NCBI RefSeq assembly: GCF_012641265.1
Contig: NZ_JABAHZ010000008.1
Coordinates: 1-64,000, forward strand
Origin: Chitinophaga eiseniae
Lineage (GTDB): Bacteria > Bacteroidota > Bacteroidia > Chitinophagales > Chitinophagaceae
Direction: 5' to 3'
DNA: 64,000 nt
The number at the start of each line of letters is the position of its first letter. Within the stretch, counting starts at the first letter, position 1. The position numbers were made by a program, and so were the translations under genes. Below are positions 1-7,477 of this stretch, piece after piece. Below the pieces are notes generated by a model, which worked only from the letters and a program-made list of their open reading frames with translations, searched no databases and was not told the DNA's origin.

Positions 1-84
1 TGAATGTATAGATTCATTCCCTTTTTCTACAGCGACAACTGCCGCTAACTTTTGCTTTAAGCTGTATTTTATCCTTTTATCCAT
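1..84 (-). CDS. IS3-family transposase OrfA, N-terminal fragment (cut by window edge)
   Basis: Starting at ATG 84 and reading toward position 1, the frame gives 28 residues beginning MDKRIKYSLKQKLAAVVAVE. This resembles the start of IS3-family OrfA proteins, whose N-terminal helix-turn-helix binds the terminal inverted repeats. It sits just inside the IS end at 127, where OrfA is expected. Only the first 28 residues are visible; OrfA proteins usually run about 90-170 residues with a frameshift into OrfB. The call rests on position and composition rather than a full domain. Confidence 0.6.
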   Translation of the reverse strand, partial: MDKRIKYSLKQKLAAVVAVEKGNESIHS

Positions 85-127
85 AAAAATGCCCCCAAGA
101 AGTGTCTAACTTTTTGGGGGCACTACA
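1..127 (-). mobile_element. Terminal part of an IS3-family (IS150-type) insertion sequence
   Basis: On the minus strand the element begins at 127 with TGTAGTGCCCCCAAAAAG, followed by a GTTAGACA block and a short CCCCCAAG/CTTGGGGG inverted repeat. This layout is typical of IS150-group ends (5'-TG, 'AAAAGTTAGACA'). An OrfA-like reading frame starts 43 bases inside. The end lies within the 3' part of the neighbouring helicase gene, which stops on a TAG supplied by the IS terminus. The rest of the element lies before position 1, so its intactness and target duplication cannot be judged. Confidence 0.75.
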
Positions 128-1286
128 TTTTAAGCTGTCTTTGTTTATTGACTAGCTTAAATTTATCTACGACCATATCAAATGTATCAGAATCATCAAT
201 GGGAACAGCTGGTTTTCCATTCTTTTCGTTATCTCTGATTCTCCTTAATATGTCCCCCTTCAAACCAATAACGGGATCTTTATCATAGATATCCATTAAT
301 TTCCGAAATCCTGCTTTTTCCGCAATCAAATTATGCGTTAAGTTGAGCTCTTTCGTATCATTCAGGCCGTTAAAGCTCCAACTATGATATTCTTCTAAAT
401 AACCTTTTGCTTTAATTACACTAGGCTCAGATGAATAAAGGAATAATATTTCTCCTTCCTTTAAAATTCCATTTACCAAGTTTGGAGCTCCCAAGTCTGC
501 ACCAGCCTCCTGTACAATCCCGTCCTTTCTGAGTCTATTTGCTAGTTCGATAACTTTCTTGGGATTTCTTCTATTTTGATTCTTTTTTACTTCAAAGACT
601 TCATCTCGATAGCTATCTAAATTACCAACTGAACCATCATAAATAGCTTGCATTGAATCTCCAAAAAAACCAACCACCGTTGACTTTTGGCTTTTTTTGA
701 AATCCGTAAGAAATATTTCTACTACAGATGGACTTGTATCCTGGTATTCGTCAATTAGAATAAAAGGATATTTATCCTTTACTATATCACATAACTTGGG
801 ATATTTTTTGAATAAATATGAAGATACAACCAACAATTCATCATGCGAAATGATTCCATCTCTCAATCTTAAATAGTCTTTATATTGAATTCCTGGGGAA
901 AATGTATCAAAATAATTATCAGGAAGCGGGGATGGTGTATCCATAGAATGTTGAGAAATCTCTTCACTATTAATCAGAAAAACAAGAGCCTTTCTAAGCT
1001 CCTTTTGAAAATTTTTAATACTATCCCACAAAAAATCGTGAATTGTTGAAACATTTAAATTTGGATGATCTACCCTGTCCTCAATTTCTTTTACTGCTGC
1101 ATTAGTGTAAGTCATGCATGCAATCTTCACAGTTGGGTTTTCAACAATGATCTGTCGTATGACCTGAACAAGGGAATAGGTTTTTCCGCTTCCCGCTCCA
1201 CCACTTAATAAAAAATTCTTTCCGCCATCGATCAGTTCGAATACTTTCTGCACCTCCATTTCCAATTCTAATCTTCCTTCAACCAT
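123..1286 (-). pseudogene. gajB: Gabija GajB-like UvrD helicase, 3' end truncated by IS insertion
   Basis: Superfamily 1 UvrD-like helicase, 387 residues. Visible motifs are Walker A GGAGSGKT (29-36), motif Ia MTYTNAAVKEI (58-68), Walker B ILIDEYQDTSP (177-187), motif III VVGFFGDSMQAIY (204-216) and motif IV with QNRRNPKKV (237-245). Motifs V and VI, needed to couple ATP hydrolysis to translocation, are absent. Known GajB is about 490 residues. The last codons run into the IS terminus at 127 and the TAG stop (123-125) comes from the element. The gene overlaps the upstream OLD nuclease gene by 19 bases, the usual gajA-gajB order. The helicase has very probably lost function. Assignment to Gabija rests on gene pairing; class 2 OLD/UvrD pairs are the same family. 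Confidence 0.8.
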
Positions 1287-3355
1287 AATAAACCTTCTTT
1301 AATATATGCGGGGATTTTCCAGTTTGACAAGTTCGAGTCACTTTGATAAATAATGTCCATCGCAAAATGAGTCTTCTTCTTTATGCAGTTCTCCGCTAGA
1401 AAATAGGCACTTTTACCATTGTCAAAATGTTCCTTAAGTTTTAGTCCAGCAAAATTTTGCTTATTATCTTTTATAAATCCTTTGTTAATATGAATATAAG
1501 CATCTTCGAAACTTCGCGCATTATATCCATCTTCTTCTACCTGATAAACGATGCAAAGGTTACCTTTTCTGTCTATTACCCACTTATCGGACTCTTTTCT
1601 CAAGCACTTTCTATCAAAACTTCGATTCGTCAAATCTTCCAAAGAAGGTGAGTCATAAAAATGCCTTATTGACGCATTTGAATATCCTTTCCCTTTAGAA
1701 ACCTCACAAGAATTCCCATCTTCGCAAACCGCGTCTAAATCCGTAATAATAAGCGTTTTCATTCCAAGAAAATCGATAAATACTTCAAAAACATGAGAGT
1801 AAGCCCCAACTTCAACAATTGAGATATTTTGAGACAATAGTGGCAAATATCTATCCGATTCTCCTTCTCCTGAAAATTTTTCTCTTTCCTCGATATCAAT
1901 TTTCCTCATGAGTGTCGGTATCAAGATCCTTTCGGTATCACCTTCTATTAATATCGCTTTTTCCGCGAAAAAAATCTCTGCTCTACTGATTGTAAGGTAT
2001 TGGGTCAAAAAATGATAGTACTTGGGATTCTTACTGTATCTTTCACTTAAATCTTTTAAGTTTTTGGCGATGACACCGCTGGCTTCTCTAGTAAGATACT
2101 TAATATCGTCAAAATCACTATCTGCGACTATATGGGCTGAATGCGTACTAATTATGTACTGCAATTTTCTCTTAATCCCATCATTTCTTTTTATACCTTC
2201 GGATAACAATGCCTTAATATTTTTAATAAAAACATATTGCATTTGAGGATGAGTATGTGCCTCCGGCTCTTCGATGAAAAGCAAATTTATGTCCGCAGGT
2301 ATCTTTTCTGTTTCTCTTTTGAATTCGTGTACAAGTATCTCTATTTCAAAGATCATGCTTATCAAATTCATATATCCAAGACCGTTATAATGCTCAGGCA
2401 GCCGGCTATCTTCATCATGTTTATAAACAACTGTTGTATTACCCTTCAACAATTCTCTATGCTGTAGTGTTGAAATTATTTCTATATCAGATTCATTAAT
2501 CTTAACTCCGCCAAAGTTTCTAACTTTTTCAACTATTCCATTGAATAACGTTTTGTATATACCACTTAAGTGATCATCGGTCTCGCTTAACTTGTCCTTA
2601 AAATCCTCTACAGCCTTATTCTGTTCATCGGGAGATTCCGTCTTTTCATAAATCCTCGAAGTCTGTGTTGAAAGCGTCTTATCAACATCTTTGTTTGTCA
2701 CATCTCTTCTTGCGCTAATATATTTAAAGTTAATAACATCCTTGATGGATATCTGCTCCTTTCCTAAGTTCAGGAAAACCGATTCATTAACAGTTTTCGT
2801 TTCTATATTATATTCTAGGGACTTCCTAATTAGAGAAAAGAAATCTTCCTGTCTATGCTTCAAAAAATCAAATGCACTCTTTGGCTTGTATTTATTGTCC
2901 TTTTTGACCTTTTGCTCTTCGCTAGTCTGGAATTTTTTAAAATCGTCTTTCATTTTATGATACTTCCGATATTCTAACGAGTATTCAAATCCCAGCACAA
3001 TCACATTATTCAGGGGATTCAAGTCCATCATTAGGCGACTTATATTAGAAAGGTTATCTTGTTGATTGTACTCGATGAATAACCTCATTTTTATCCCCAG
3101 TGGCTTGTAGTCTTCCTCTGTCATTAAAATAGGATCTTCTATCAATACTTTAATCATTTTCTTGTATTCAGTATTAAAGTCATCAAACGAAAATCTATTT
3201 CCGTCAGAAGGATTCAGAAATTTCTCTAGCACCAACAGTATAGAGGTCTTTCCCATATTATTTTTCCCTATCACCAGTGATAGTTCATTCTCTAAATCCA
3301 TAGAGAAGTTCTTTAGAAGACGAAAATTCTCGATCTCTATTTTAGAAATTCGCAT
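1268..3355 (-). CDS. gajA: Gabija GajA-like OLD-family ATP-dependent endonuclease
   Basis: ABC-type ATPase fused to a TOPRIM nuclease, 695 residues. Walker A is GKNNMGKTS (30-38), a signature-like YNGLGYMN lies at 323-330, Walker B LLFIEEPEAHTHP at 358-370 and the H-loop STHSAH at 403-408. The TOPRIM part shows ILIEGDTER (469-477, catalytic Glu 471) and the acidic pair in IITDLDAV (Asp 539 and 541). Known GajA forms a tetramer that nicks DNA when nucleotide pools fall during phage infection. This protein is longer than the roughly 580-residue Bacillus example, mostly through charged insertions around 130-260. The coding sequence is visibly AT-richer than the core genes, suggesting recent transfer. 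All catalytic residues appear intact although its partner is truncated. Confidence 0.82.
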   Translation of the reverse strand: MRISKIEIENFRLLKNFSMDLENELSLVIGKNNMGKTSILLVLEKFLNPSDGNRFSFDDFNTEYKKMIKVLIEDPILMTEEDYKPLGIKMRLFIEYNQQDNLSNISRLMMDLNPLNNVIVLGFEYSLEYRKYHKMKDDFKKFQTSEEQKVKKDNKYKPKSAFDFLKHRQEDFFSLIRKSLEYNIETKTVNESVFLNLGKEQISIKDVINFKYISARRDVTNKDVDKTLSTQTSRIYEKTESPDEQNKAVEDFKDKLSETDDHLSGIYKTLFNGIVEKVRNFGGVKINESDIEIISTLQHRELLKGNTTVVYKHDEDSRLPEHYNGLGYMNLISMIFEIEILVHEFKRETEKIPADINLLFIEEPEAHTHPQMQYVFIKNIKALLSEGIKRNDGIKRKLQYIISTHSAHIVADSDFDDIKYLTREASGVIAKNLKDLSERYSKNPKYYHFLTQYLTISRAEIFFAEKAILIEGDTERILIPTLMRKIDIEEREKFSGEGESDRYLPLLSQNISIVEVGAYSHVFEVFIDFLGMKTLIITDLDAVCEDGNSCEVSKGKGYSNASIRHFYDSPSLEDLTNRSFDRKCLRKESDKWVIDRKGNLCIVYQVEEDGYNARSFEDAYIHINKGFIKDNKQNFAGLKLKEHFDNGKSAYFLAENCIKKKTHFAMDIIYQSDSNLSNWKIPAYIKEGLLWLKED

Positions 3356-3722
3356 GACATTCTACATTTTATGATCACTTCCTCGTTTTCTGAAACTTGT
3401 CCTTTAAGAGCAATACTCAGACAAATTTTTATATTAACTATCAATACCAGCAGAGTACTGGATACTTTGAAACAAACTCACATGAAGGAAAATACTAAGT
3501 ACTGGAAAGAGTATAATCTCGAAATGCTCCATTTGAGGCTACAACTATTAATTTTGATTGATCGGGTAATAGCAACTTGACATCAACAAACATGACAAAG
3601 GAATTAACTTTGGTTAATGTTTTAAGGGAAATAAAAAGCCCATAAATATAGACGGGTCCATATTTATAGGCTTTCCAATTATTACGAATATAGCAATTCT
3701 AACTATATACTCCCAAAATAAA
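3356..3722. other. Intergenic region upstream of the Gabija pair
   Basis: AT-rich gap of 367 bases. It must contain the promoter for the minus-strand nuclease/helicase operon, but no clear TAnnTTTG box could be picked out. The left part (3371-3580) has a 69-residue plus-strand frame without recognisable features. The right part carries the terminator at 3636-3673. Confidence 0.5.
3636..3673 (-). terminator. Rho-independent terminator of the DnaC-like gene
   Basis: Near-perfect inverted repeat: AAGCCcATAAATATA against TATTTATaGGCTT around a GACGGGTC loop. On the minus strand the stem is followed by TTTTTATTT. It lies 50 bases past the stop of the helicase-loader gene and separates the replication module from the defence genes. 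Confidence 0.75.
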
Positions 3723-4406
3723 TTAATATCGCTTATCCTTAGTGTCAAAATTAAAGGCCAGTAAGTTAAACATCGCCCGCATCCTACTCCGCAACCTATT
3801 CCCATATACCTCTTCCAGCTCTTGGCTATTCAAATTCGTGGTCACATGCGTGATCATCTTATTGGAGATAAACAGATCATACCGTGACAGCAATACCTCC
3901 CCCATTACGTTACAGTTATTCCCCCAATAGTTCACCGTCTGTTCCACGCCCAGGTCATCAAAGCAATGTACCCGCGGCACATTGGTGTACGGAAAAAAGG
4001 CGTTGGTGCTATACCGGCTAATAACATCGTACCCGATTTTGCTGAATTCAAAGCTGATCTGCCGGCAGGAGACCATATGCGGCCGGTACGACTCTGGCGC
4101 CAGGGCCCTCATAAGCGTCATGAGTGAGGTTTTACCACATCCGATCTTACCGGTAAGGAGTATCCCTTTATGCAGGTCCATCCCTTCCGCAGCAGCTATT
4201 GCTTCGTCCTGCAGGAAGTAAGCTAGTAATTTGATCACCACCGGCCGGTCCACATCATCGAGCCAAAACCGGGGACCGTAGATATTCTTTCCATGCTCCT
4301 CCAGCTGCTGGAAGAGCTGATAGTAGTCATAGGGGCTCTGAGTAGCTTTTGTTTTCATTGGTGTGGAGCCTTCCTGCCCCGGTTGATGATCTGGTATGTT
4401 TGTCAT
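3723..4406 (-). CDS. DnaC-like helicase loader / AAA+ ATPase of the mobile element
   Basis: AAA+ ATPase of 227 residues related to DnaC/IstB-type loaders. It has Walker A GKIGCGKT (86-93), Walker B VHCFDDLG (146-153), sensor-1-like THVTTNLN (186-193) and a C-terminal RLRSRM (204-209) that could supply the arginine finger. Such proteins load replicative helicase at an element's own origin. It follows the replication-initiator-like gene and overlaps it by 80 bases if ATG 4406 is used. An alternative ATG at 4358 (MKTKATQS) has AGGAAGG about 11 bases upstream and shortens the overlap to 32 bases. A terminator follows. Confidence 0.72.
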   Translation of the reverse strand: MTNIPDHQPGQEGSTPMKTKATQSPYDYYQLFQQLEEHGKNIYGPRFWLDDVDRPVVIKLLAYFLQDEAIAAAEGMDLHKGILLTGKIGCGKTSLMTLMRALAPESYRPHMVSCRQISFEFSKIGYDVISRYSTNAFFPYTNVPRVHCFDDLGVEQTVNYWGNNCNVMGEVLLSRYDLFISNKMITHVTTNLNSQELEEVYGNRLRSRMRAMFNLLAFNFDTKDKRY

Positions 4407-5226
4407 GATGTTCGGGTTTGGGTGGGTGAATGTTGAGTATCCATTTGTGCGCGGCGGCCTGCCAGTCGGTGATCAGCGTTTTGCCGCCCTGCCGCCAGCC
4501 GTTGGCCTGGTAGTGGTGGAAGAATTTGTCGGCTTCCACCTCCTGGTACCGGCAGGCGGCAAAGAATTCCTGCACCTCGGACAGCGAGGGAAGAATCCGC
4601 GCGGCGCCGGCTGAATTTTCCGCGCCGGGTGCATCCGGATCGCGCGGGAGGTTTTCAGTTTCATTTTTATTTTTTTTTGATGGGGGCGGGCGCCTGTTTT
4701 CTCCCTCCCGTTTACTATTGTTTATATGTTTATTAAAGTGGCCCACTTTTGGGCCTGTATGTGACCCAGTTTTAGGCCACGTGTCAGGCCCATTATTGGG
4801 CCTCATGTGTGGCCCAGTTTTGAGCAGGTCATGTGGCTCACTTTTGGGCCGCATGGTACCGGTCTTTTCATCCTGGAACAGAAACAGCTGTTCAGGGTGC
4901 TGATCGGCAATAAAATCGGCTAATGGGATGATGGAAACGTAGCTGGTGGCGTAGGCTTGCCGCGCCTGTACGTAGATGATATAGTGACAGTGGTCCAGAT
5001 GCTTTAAGCAACGTACATAGGTACTCCGGGAGCCTATGCAGGAAAGACTCATGACTTCTTCGCGCAGGATGGGAAAAGGATTCTGGAAACGATGATAGTT
5101 CCAGACCTGAAACAATGCCAGGTAAAGGCTTACATGATTGGCCTGCAAGCGGGTTTCCTTCCGCACCTGTGCGAAGAAAGCATTTAAGTGTCTGATGTAG
5201 TTAGTATGAGCTGCTGGTGCCGGCAT
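4327..5226 (-). CDS. Replication-initiator-like protein (winged-helix N-terminus, DnaD-like C-terminus)
   Basis: 299 residues. Residues 1-110 are compact, with helices typical of a winged-helix DNA-binding domain (for example LREEVMSLSCIGSRSTYVRC). Residues about 115-205 are a low-complexity linker rich in Gly-Pro and Lys, encoded by the iteron-like repeats at 4739-4854. Residues about 212-265 resemble DnaD/DnaB_2-type modules (FFHHYQANGWRQGGKTLITD). Gene order HTH protein, this gene, DnaC-like loader matches replication modules of Bacteroidota plasmids and integrative elements. Its start codon overlaps the stop of the upstream HTH gene (TGATG). The gene is much more GC-rich than the nearby Gabija genes. 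Confidence 0.6.
   Translation of the reverse strand: MPAPAAHTNYIRHLNAFFAQVRKETRLQANHVSLYLALFQVWNYHRFQNPFPILREEVMSLSCIGSRSTYVRCLKHLDHCHYIIYVQARQAYATSYVSIIPLADFIADQHPEQLFLFQDEKTGTMRPKSEPHDLLKTGPHMRPNNGPDTWPKTGSHTGPKVGHFNKHINNSKREGENRRPPPSKKNKNETENLPRDPDAPGAENSAGAARILPSLSEVQEFFAACRYQEVEADKFFHHYQANGWRQGGKTLITDWQAAAHKWILNIHPPKPEHHDKHTRSSTGAGRLHTNENKSYSEPL
4739..4854. repeat. Iteron-like array of GGCCCA-n-TGGGCC units inside the replication gene
   Basis: Five related units begin near 4739, 4761, 4783, 4809 and 4833, a spacing of 22-26 bases. The consensus is GTGGCCCACTTTTGGGCC. The best units are themselves short inverted repeats (GGCCCA/TGGGCC around a T-rich centre). They code for the TGPxxxP-like linker of the initiator protein. 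Short, regularly spaced direct repeats in or beside a rep gene are how iteron origins look. The origin role is inference. Confidence 0.55.
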
Positions 5227-5504
5227 CAGGAACGCTTAACTGGTTTCTTGGTGCCTTCCATCAGTTTCAGGATGTCGTCGTACTCGTAGAAGATTAAGCC
5301 GCCGATTTTGGTAAAGGAGAGCGTACCATTGATACGCATGTTTTGAAGAGTACCGGGGGAGATACCCAATAGGTCGCGGACTTCGTAGGATTTAAGCCAT
5401 TTCCGGGGCTGGATGGCGGGAGCGTTTACAAGTTCCCGCAGTTCCCGGAACAGTTCTGTTTTGAAGATCGCCAGATCTTCACGGGTGAGGATTTCTGCTG
5501 CCAT
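5226..5504 (-). CDS. Excisionase-type helix-turn-helix protein
   Basis: 92 residues. The C-terminal half carries the MerR/excisionase-like HTH common in Bacteroidota mobile elements: WLKSYEVRDLLGISPGTLQN followed by a wing with FTKIGGLIFYEYDDI. Such proteins act as recombination directionality factors or as local transcription regulators. It is the first gene of a three-gene unit with the replication initiator and DnaC-like genes, overlapping the next gene by TGATG. A palindrome 59 bases upstream (5563-5591) may be its operator. Confidence 0.75.
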   Translation of the reverse strand: MAAEILTREDLAIFKTELFRELRELVNAPAIQPRKWLKSYEVRDLLGISPGTLQNMRINGTLSFTKIGGLIFYEYDDILKLMEGTKKPVKRS

Positions 5505-5562
5505 AAGGTTTGGGTTTGTTTGTTACGGCAGCAAAAGAATAGCTAATAGGGACGCAAGAATA

Positions 5563-5591
5563 GTTACAGGGGTTTTACAACCCCCTGTAAC
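5563..5591. promoter_or_regulatory. Palindrome upstream of the HTH gene (possible operator)
   Basis: GTTACAGGGG / CCCCTGTAAC arms flank an eight-base centre. It lies between the HTH gene (start 5504) and the end of the RteC-like gene (5664). On neither strand is it followed by a convincing T-run, so an operator fits better than a terminator. Confidence 0.4.
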
Positions 5592-5663
5592 TTATTGATT
5601 ACTAAAGGAAAGATTTTAGTATAATTATTTTAATAATATTTGAATCAGCGTGTAATGGAGGAA

Positions 5664-6923
5664 TCAGAATTGTTGAAGGAAACAGTCTACCATCAGGTAA
5701 AACGCTACGTTTAGCCCTTTGTGTGACCGGTTGACTAACTGCATCAGGATCTCGCGGACGGATCGGGAAACAGCTGCATTATCATTATAGAAACTATTTC
5801 GCAGGCTGTTGGGAGAAATACTATCCTGTTTTACAGAGGTGAAGAAGTAAGAGAAGAAGTCGAGGACTTCCGCCCTGTTTTTATTTACATAAATGCCGTT
5901 ATCTAACAGTAGTTTGAGAATATGGCCAATTTGCGGCACTGAAAAAATAGTCTGAATCTTAAAATCTTTCCAGCGGCTTAGTTCATCAGGAAGATGGGCG
6001 CCTCCTGATGTTACGCTGATTTCCTTGTAGTAAACAATTTCCTCTGCCAGCCATGATTGCATTTTGTTTTGAAGTGGTGGCCGCATGGAGTTGAACACAT
6101 ATGCAGGCTTCAGGGTTGCCTGGCTGATTTTCTTCTGCAGATATATCAGCTGTTCCAGTTTCTCCCGGATGGTAGGATAGTCTTTGAGTTGCGCCGTTAT
6201 CATGCTTACCCAATATTCAAAGTAGTGAATGTTGTTGAAGTTGATAAACAATAACAGCTCGTGCAGTTTTTGGGGAAAATCTGCCTTGTCGCCGCTGGCG
6301 TCCAGCAATTGGAATAATCGTTTATTCATCTCCGTTAAATAGTGTAACTGCTGGTAACTGATCGGGGATGCAGTGTGGTTATTTTTGGTGAGTTCCAGAA
6401 ATGGCATGAATACCACATGCTGTAACTGTTCATCAACACCGGAGGAAATAAAACCGTCTTTCAGTATCGCCACGTCTTTCTGAAACTTCGCCTGGGCTGT
6501 CAATAGGTAAGACGGCGGTACTTTACAGTCAATGTCCAGGTACTTCCCGAATTTCCGTTCGAGATATGCCAGCAGTTCGGCAAGGTTGAGATAGATGATT
6601 TTGTACAGATCTGTCCAGGTCTTTTTAGCTGTAGAAATGGAAGTATCCAGTAGGCTCTCTTCCGGCAGGTTGGCCGCAACCAGCTCCATCAAAATAACCA
6701 GGTGCTGCTGGCAATGCTGAATAAACCACCCTACCTGCTTCTTTTTACGCAGATCGTAGAGATACCTTCCGGTACGTTCGAGAATGTTGTTTTTTTCGTT
6801 AACAATGTCGTCAACGGCTTGTGTGAAAAATTGTTCGTCAGGGTGTTTGCGTTTGTACGATGCTTGTTGGAGGTCAACGTGAATAAATTTTTCAAAAAAG
6901 GATAATGGGTAATACTGTTGCAT
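5664..6923 (-). CDS. Uncharacterised island protein with RteC-like C-terminus
   Basis: 419 residues, largely helical, no signal peptide or membrane segment. The last 100 residues (VPQIGHILKLLLDNGIYVNK, then NRAEVLDFFSYFF and SVREILMQLVN) resemble the C-terminal half of RteC, a regulator that controls excision of CTnDOT-type elements. RteC similarity was judged by eye only. The position between integrase and excisionase-like genes fits a regulator of excision or transfer. The first 300 residues match nothing I recognise. Confidence 0.55.
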   Translation of the reverse strand: MQQYYPLSFFEKFIHVDLQQASYKRKHPDEQFFTQAVDDIVNEKNNILERTGRYLYDLRKKKQVGWFIQHCQQHLVILMELVAANLPEESLLDTSISTAKKTWTDLYKIIYLNLAELLAYLERKFGKYLDIDCKVPPSYLLTAQAKFQKDVAILKDGFISSGVDEQLQHVVFMPFLELTKNNHTASPISYQQLHYLTEMNKRLFQLLDASGDKADFPQKLHELLLFINFNNIHYFEYWVSMITAQLKDYPTIREKLEQLIYLQKKISQATLKPAYVFNSMRPPLQNKMQSWLAEEIVYYKEISVTSGGAHLPDELSRWKDFKIQTIFSVPQIGHILKLLLDNGIYVNKNRAEVLDFFSYFFTSVKQDSISPNSLRNSFYNDNAAVSRSVREILMQLVNRSHKGLNVAFYLMVDCFLQQF

Positions 6924-7142
6924 ATTGGTGGTTTTAAAATGTGCGCAGTATAATTTTGGTTGCGTAATGGTCTTTCATAAATCACATGATCGGGGCCGGG
7001 GTTGTGATACGCTCAGTATCAACAGGGGTTGCAATAAAATGTATCGGGCGACAAGAAGATGTTAACGAATTGTTAATCAGATACTTATCAAAGCTGGCGG
7101 GCTTTCCAATCGACCAGCCTTGATAAGTTAAATCTATCTGCT
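6924..7142. other. Intergenic region with a stem-loop downstream of the small island gene
   Basis: It contains an inverted repeat at 7083-7128: ACTTATCAA/TTGATAAGT outside and GCTGG/CCAGC inside. It begins 15 bases past the stop of the minus-strand gene at 7143 and could end its transcript, although the T-run is weak. The rest holds the promoter of the 5664-6923 gene; no clear box was found. Confidence 0.4.
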
Positions 7143-7424
7143 TTAAAAATTAATCCAGTGACAGGAAATTGGTTCGTTATCCAGTTCTTCCATTATCTCT
7201 TTGACTATTTCTTTTCTTATACTGATGATTTTTTCCTTTTCAGCATTGCTTAACAAAGAATTTCTTCTTCGATAGCCGGCAAAGCCCGGTGAGCGCATTT
7301 TTCTATAGTATGTAGCCTCACTCCAGTTACATTCTTTACAAACCCGTATCCTAAACTTTTGCAGAAAGCTGCCCAGCTCTGTATGAATGCAAAACAAGAT
7401 ATTTTGTTGTATTTCGGTTTCCAT
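7143..7424 (-). CDS. Small hypothetical protein of the island
   Basis: 93 residues from ATG 7424. An upstream TTG at 7451 is possible but less likely. The middle reads CNWSEATYYRKMRSPGFAGY, which looks like the recognition part of a small helix-turn-helix protein, followed by a charged helix (EKEKIISIRKEIVKEIMEEL). No known family was recognised. It sits just downstream of the integrase gene on the same strand, with a 53-base gap. Confidence 0.5.
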   Translation of the reverse strand: METEIQQNILFCIHTELGSFLQKFRIRVCKECNWSEATYYRKMRSPGFAGYRRRNSLLSNAEKEKIISIRKEIVKEIMEELDNEPISCHWINF

Positions 7425-7477
7425 AACAAACAATAATGTAGAGGTTAACAAATATTAATCAGTAAATAATCAGGGAA

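Noticed and set aside
123..1286. Housekeeping UvrD/PcrA helicase
   Set aside because: It is too short, pairs with an OLD nuclease by overlap and lies in a mobile island.
3371..3580. 69-residue plus-strand reading frame in the gap beside the Gabija genes
   Set aside because: No recognisable motif, no promoter box, atypical composition; it overlaps the region needed for the divergent promoter.
4739..4854. CRISPR-like appearance of GGCC repeats
   Set aside because: Units are only 16-18 bases, vary in sequence and spacing, have no unique spacers and lie inside a coding gene.
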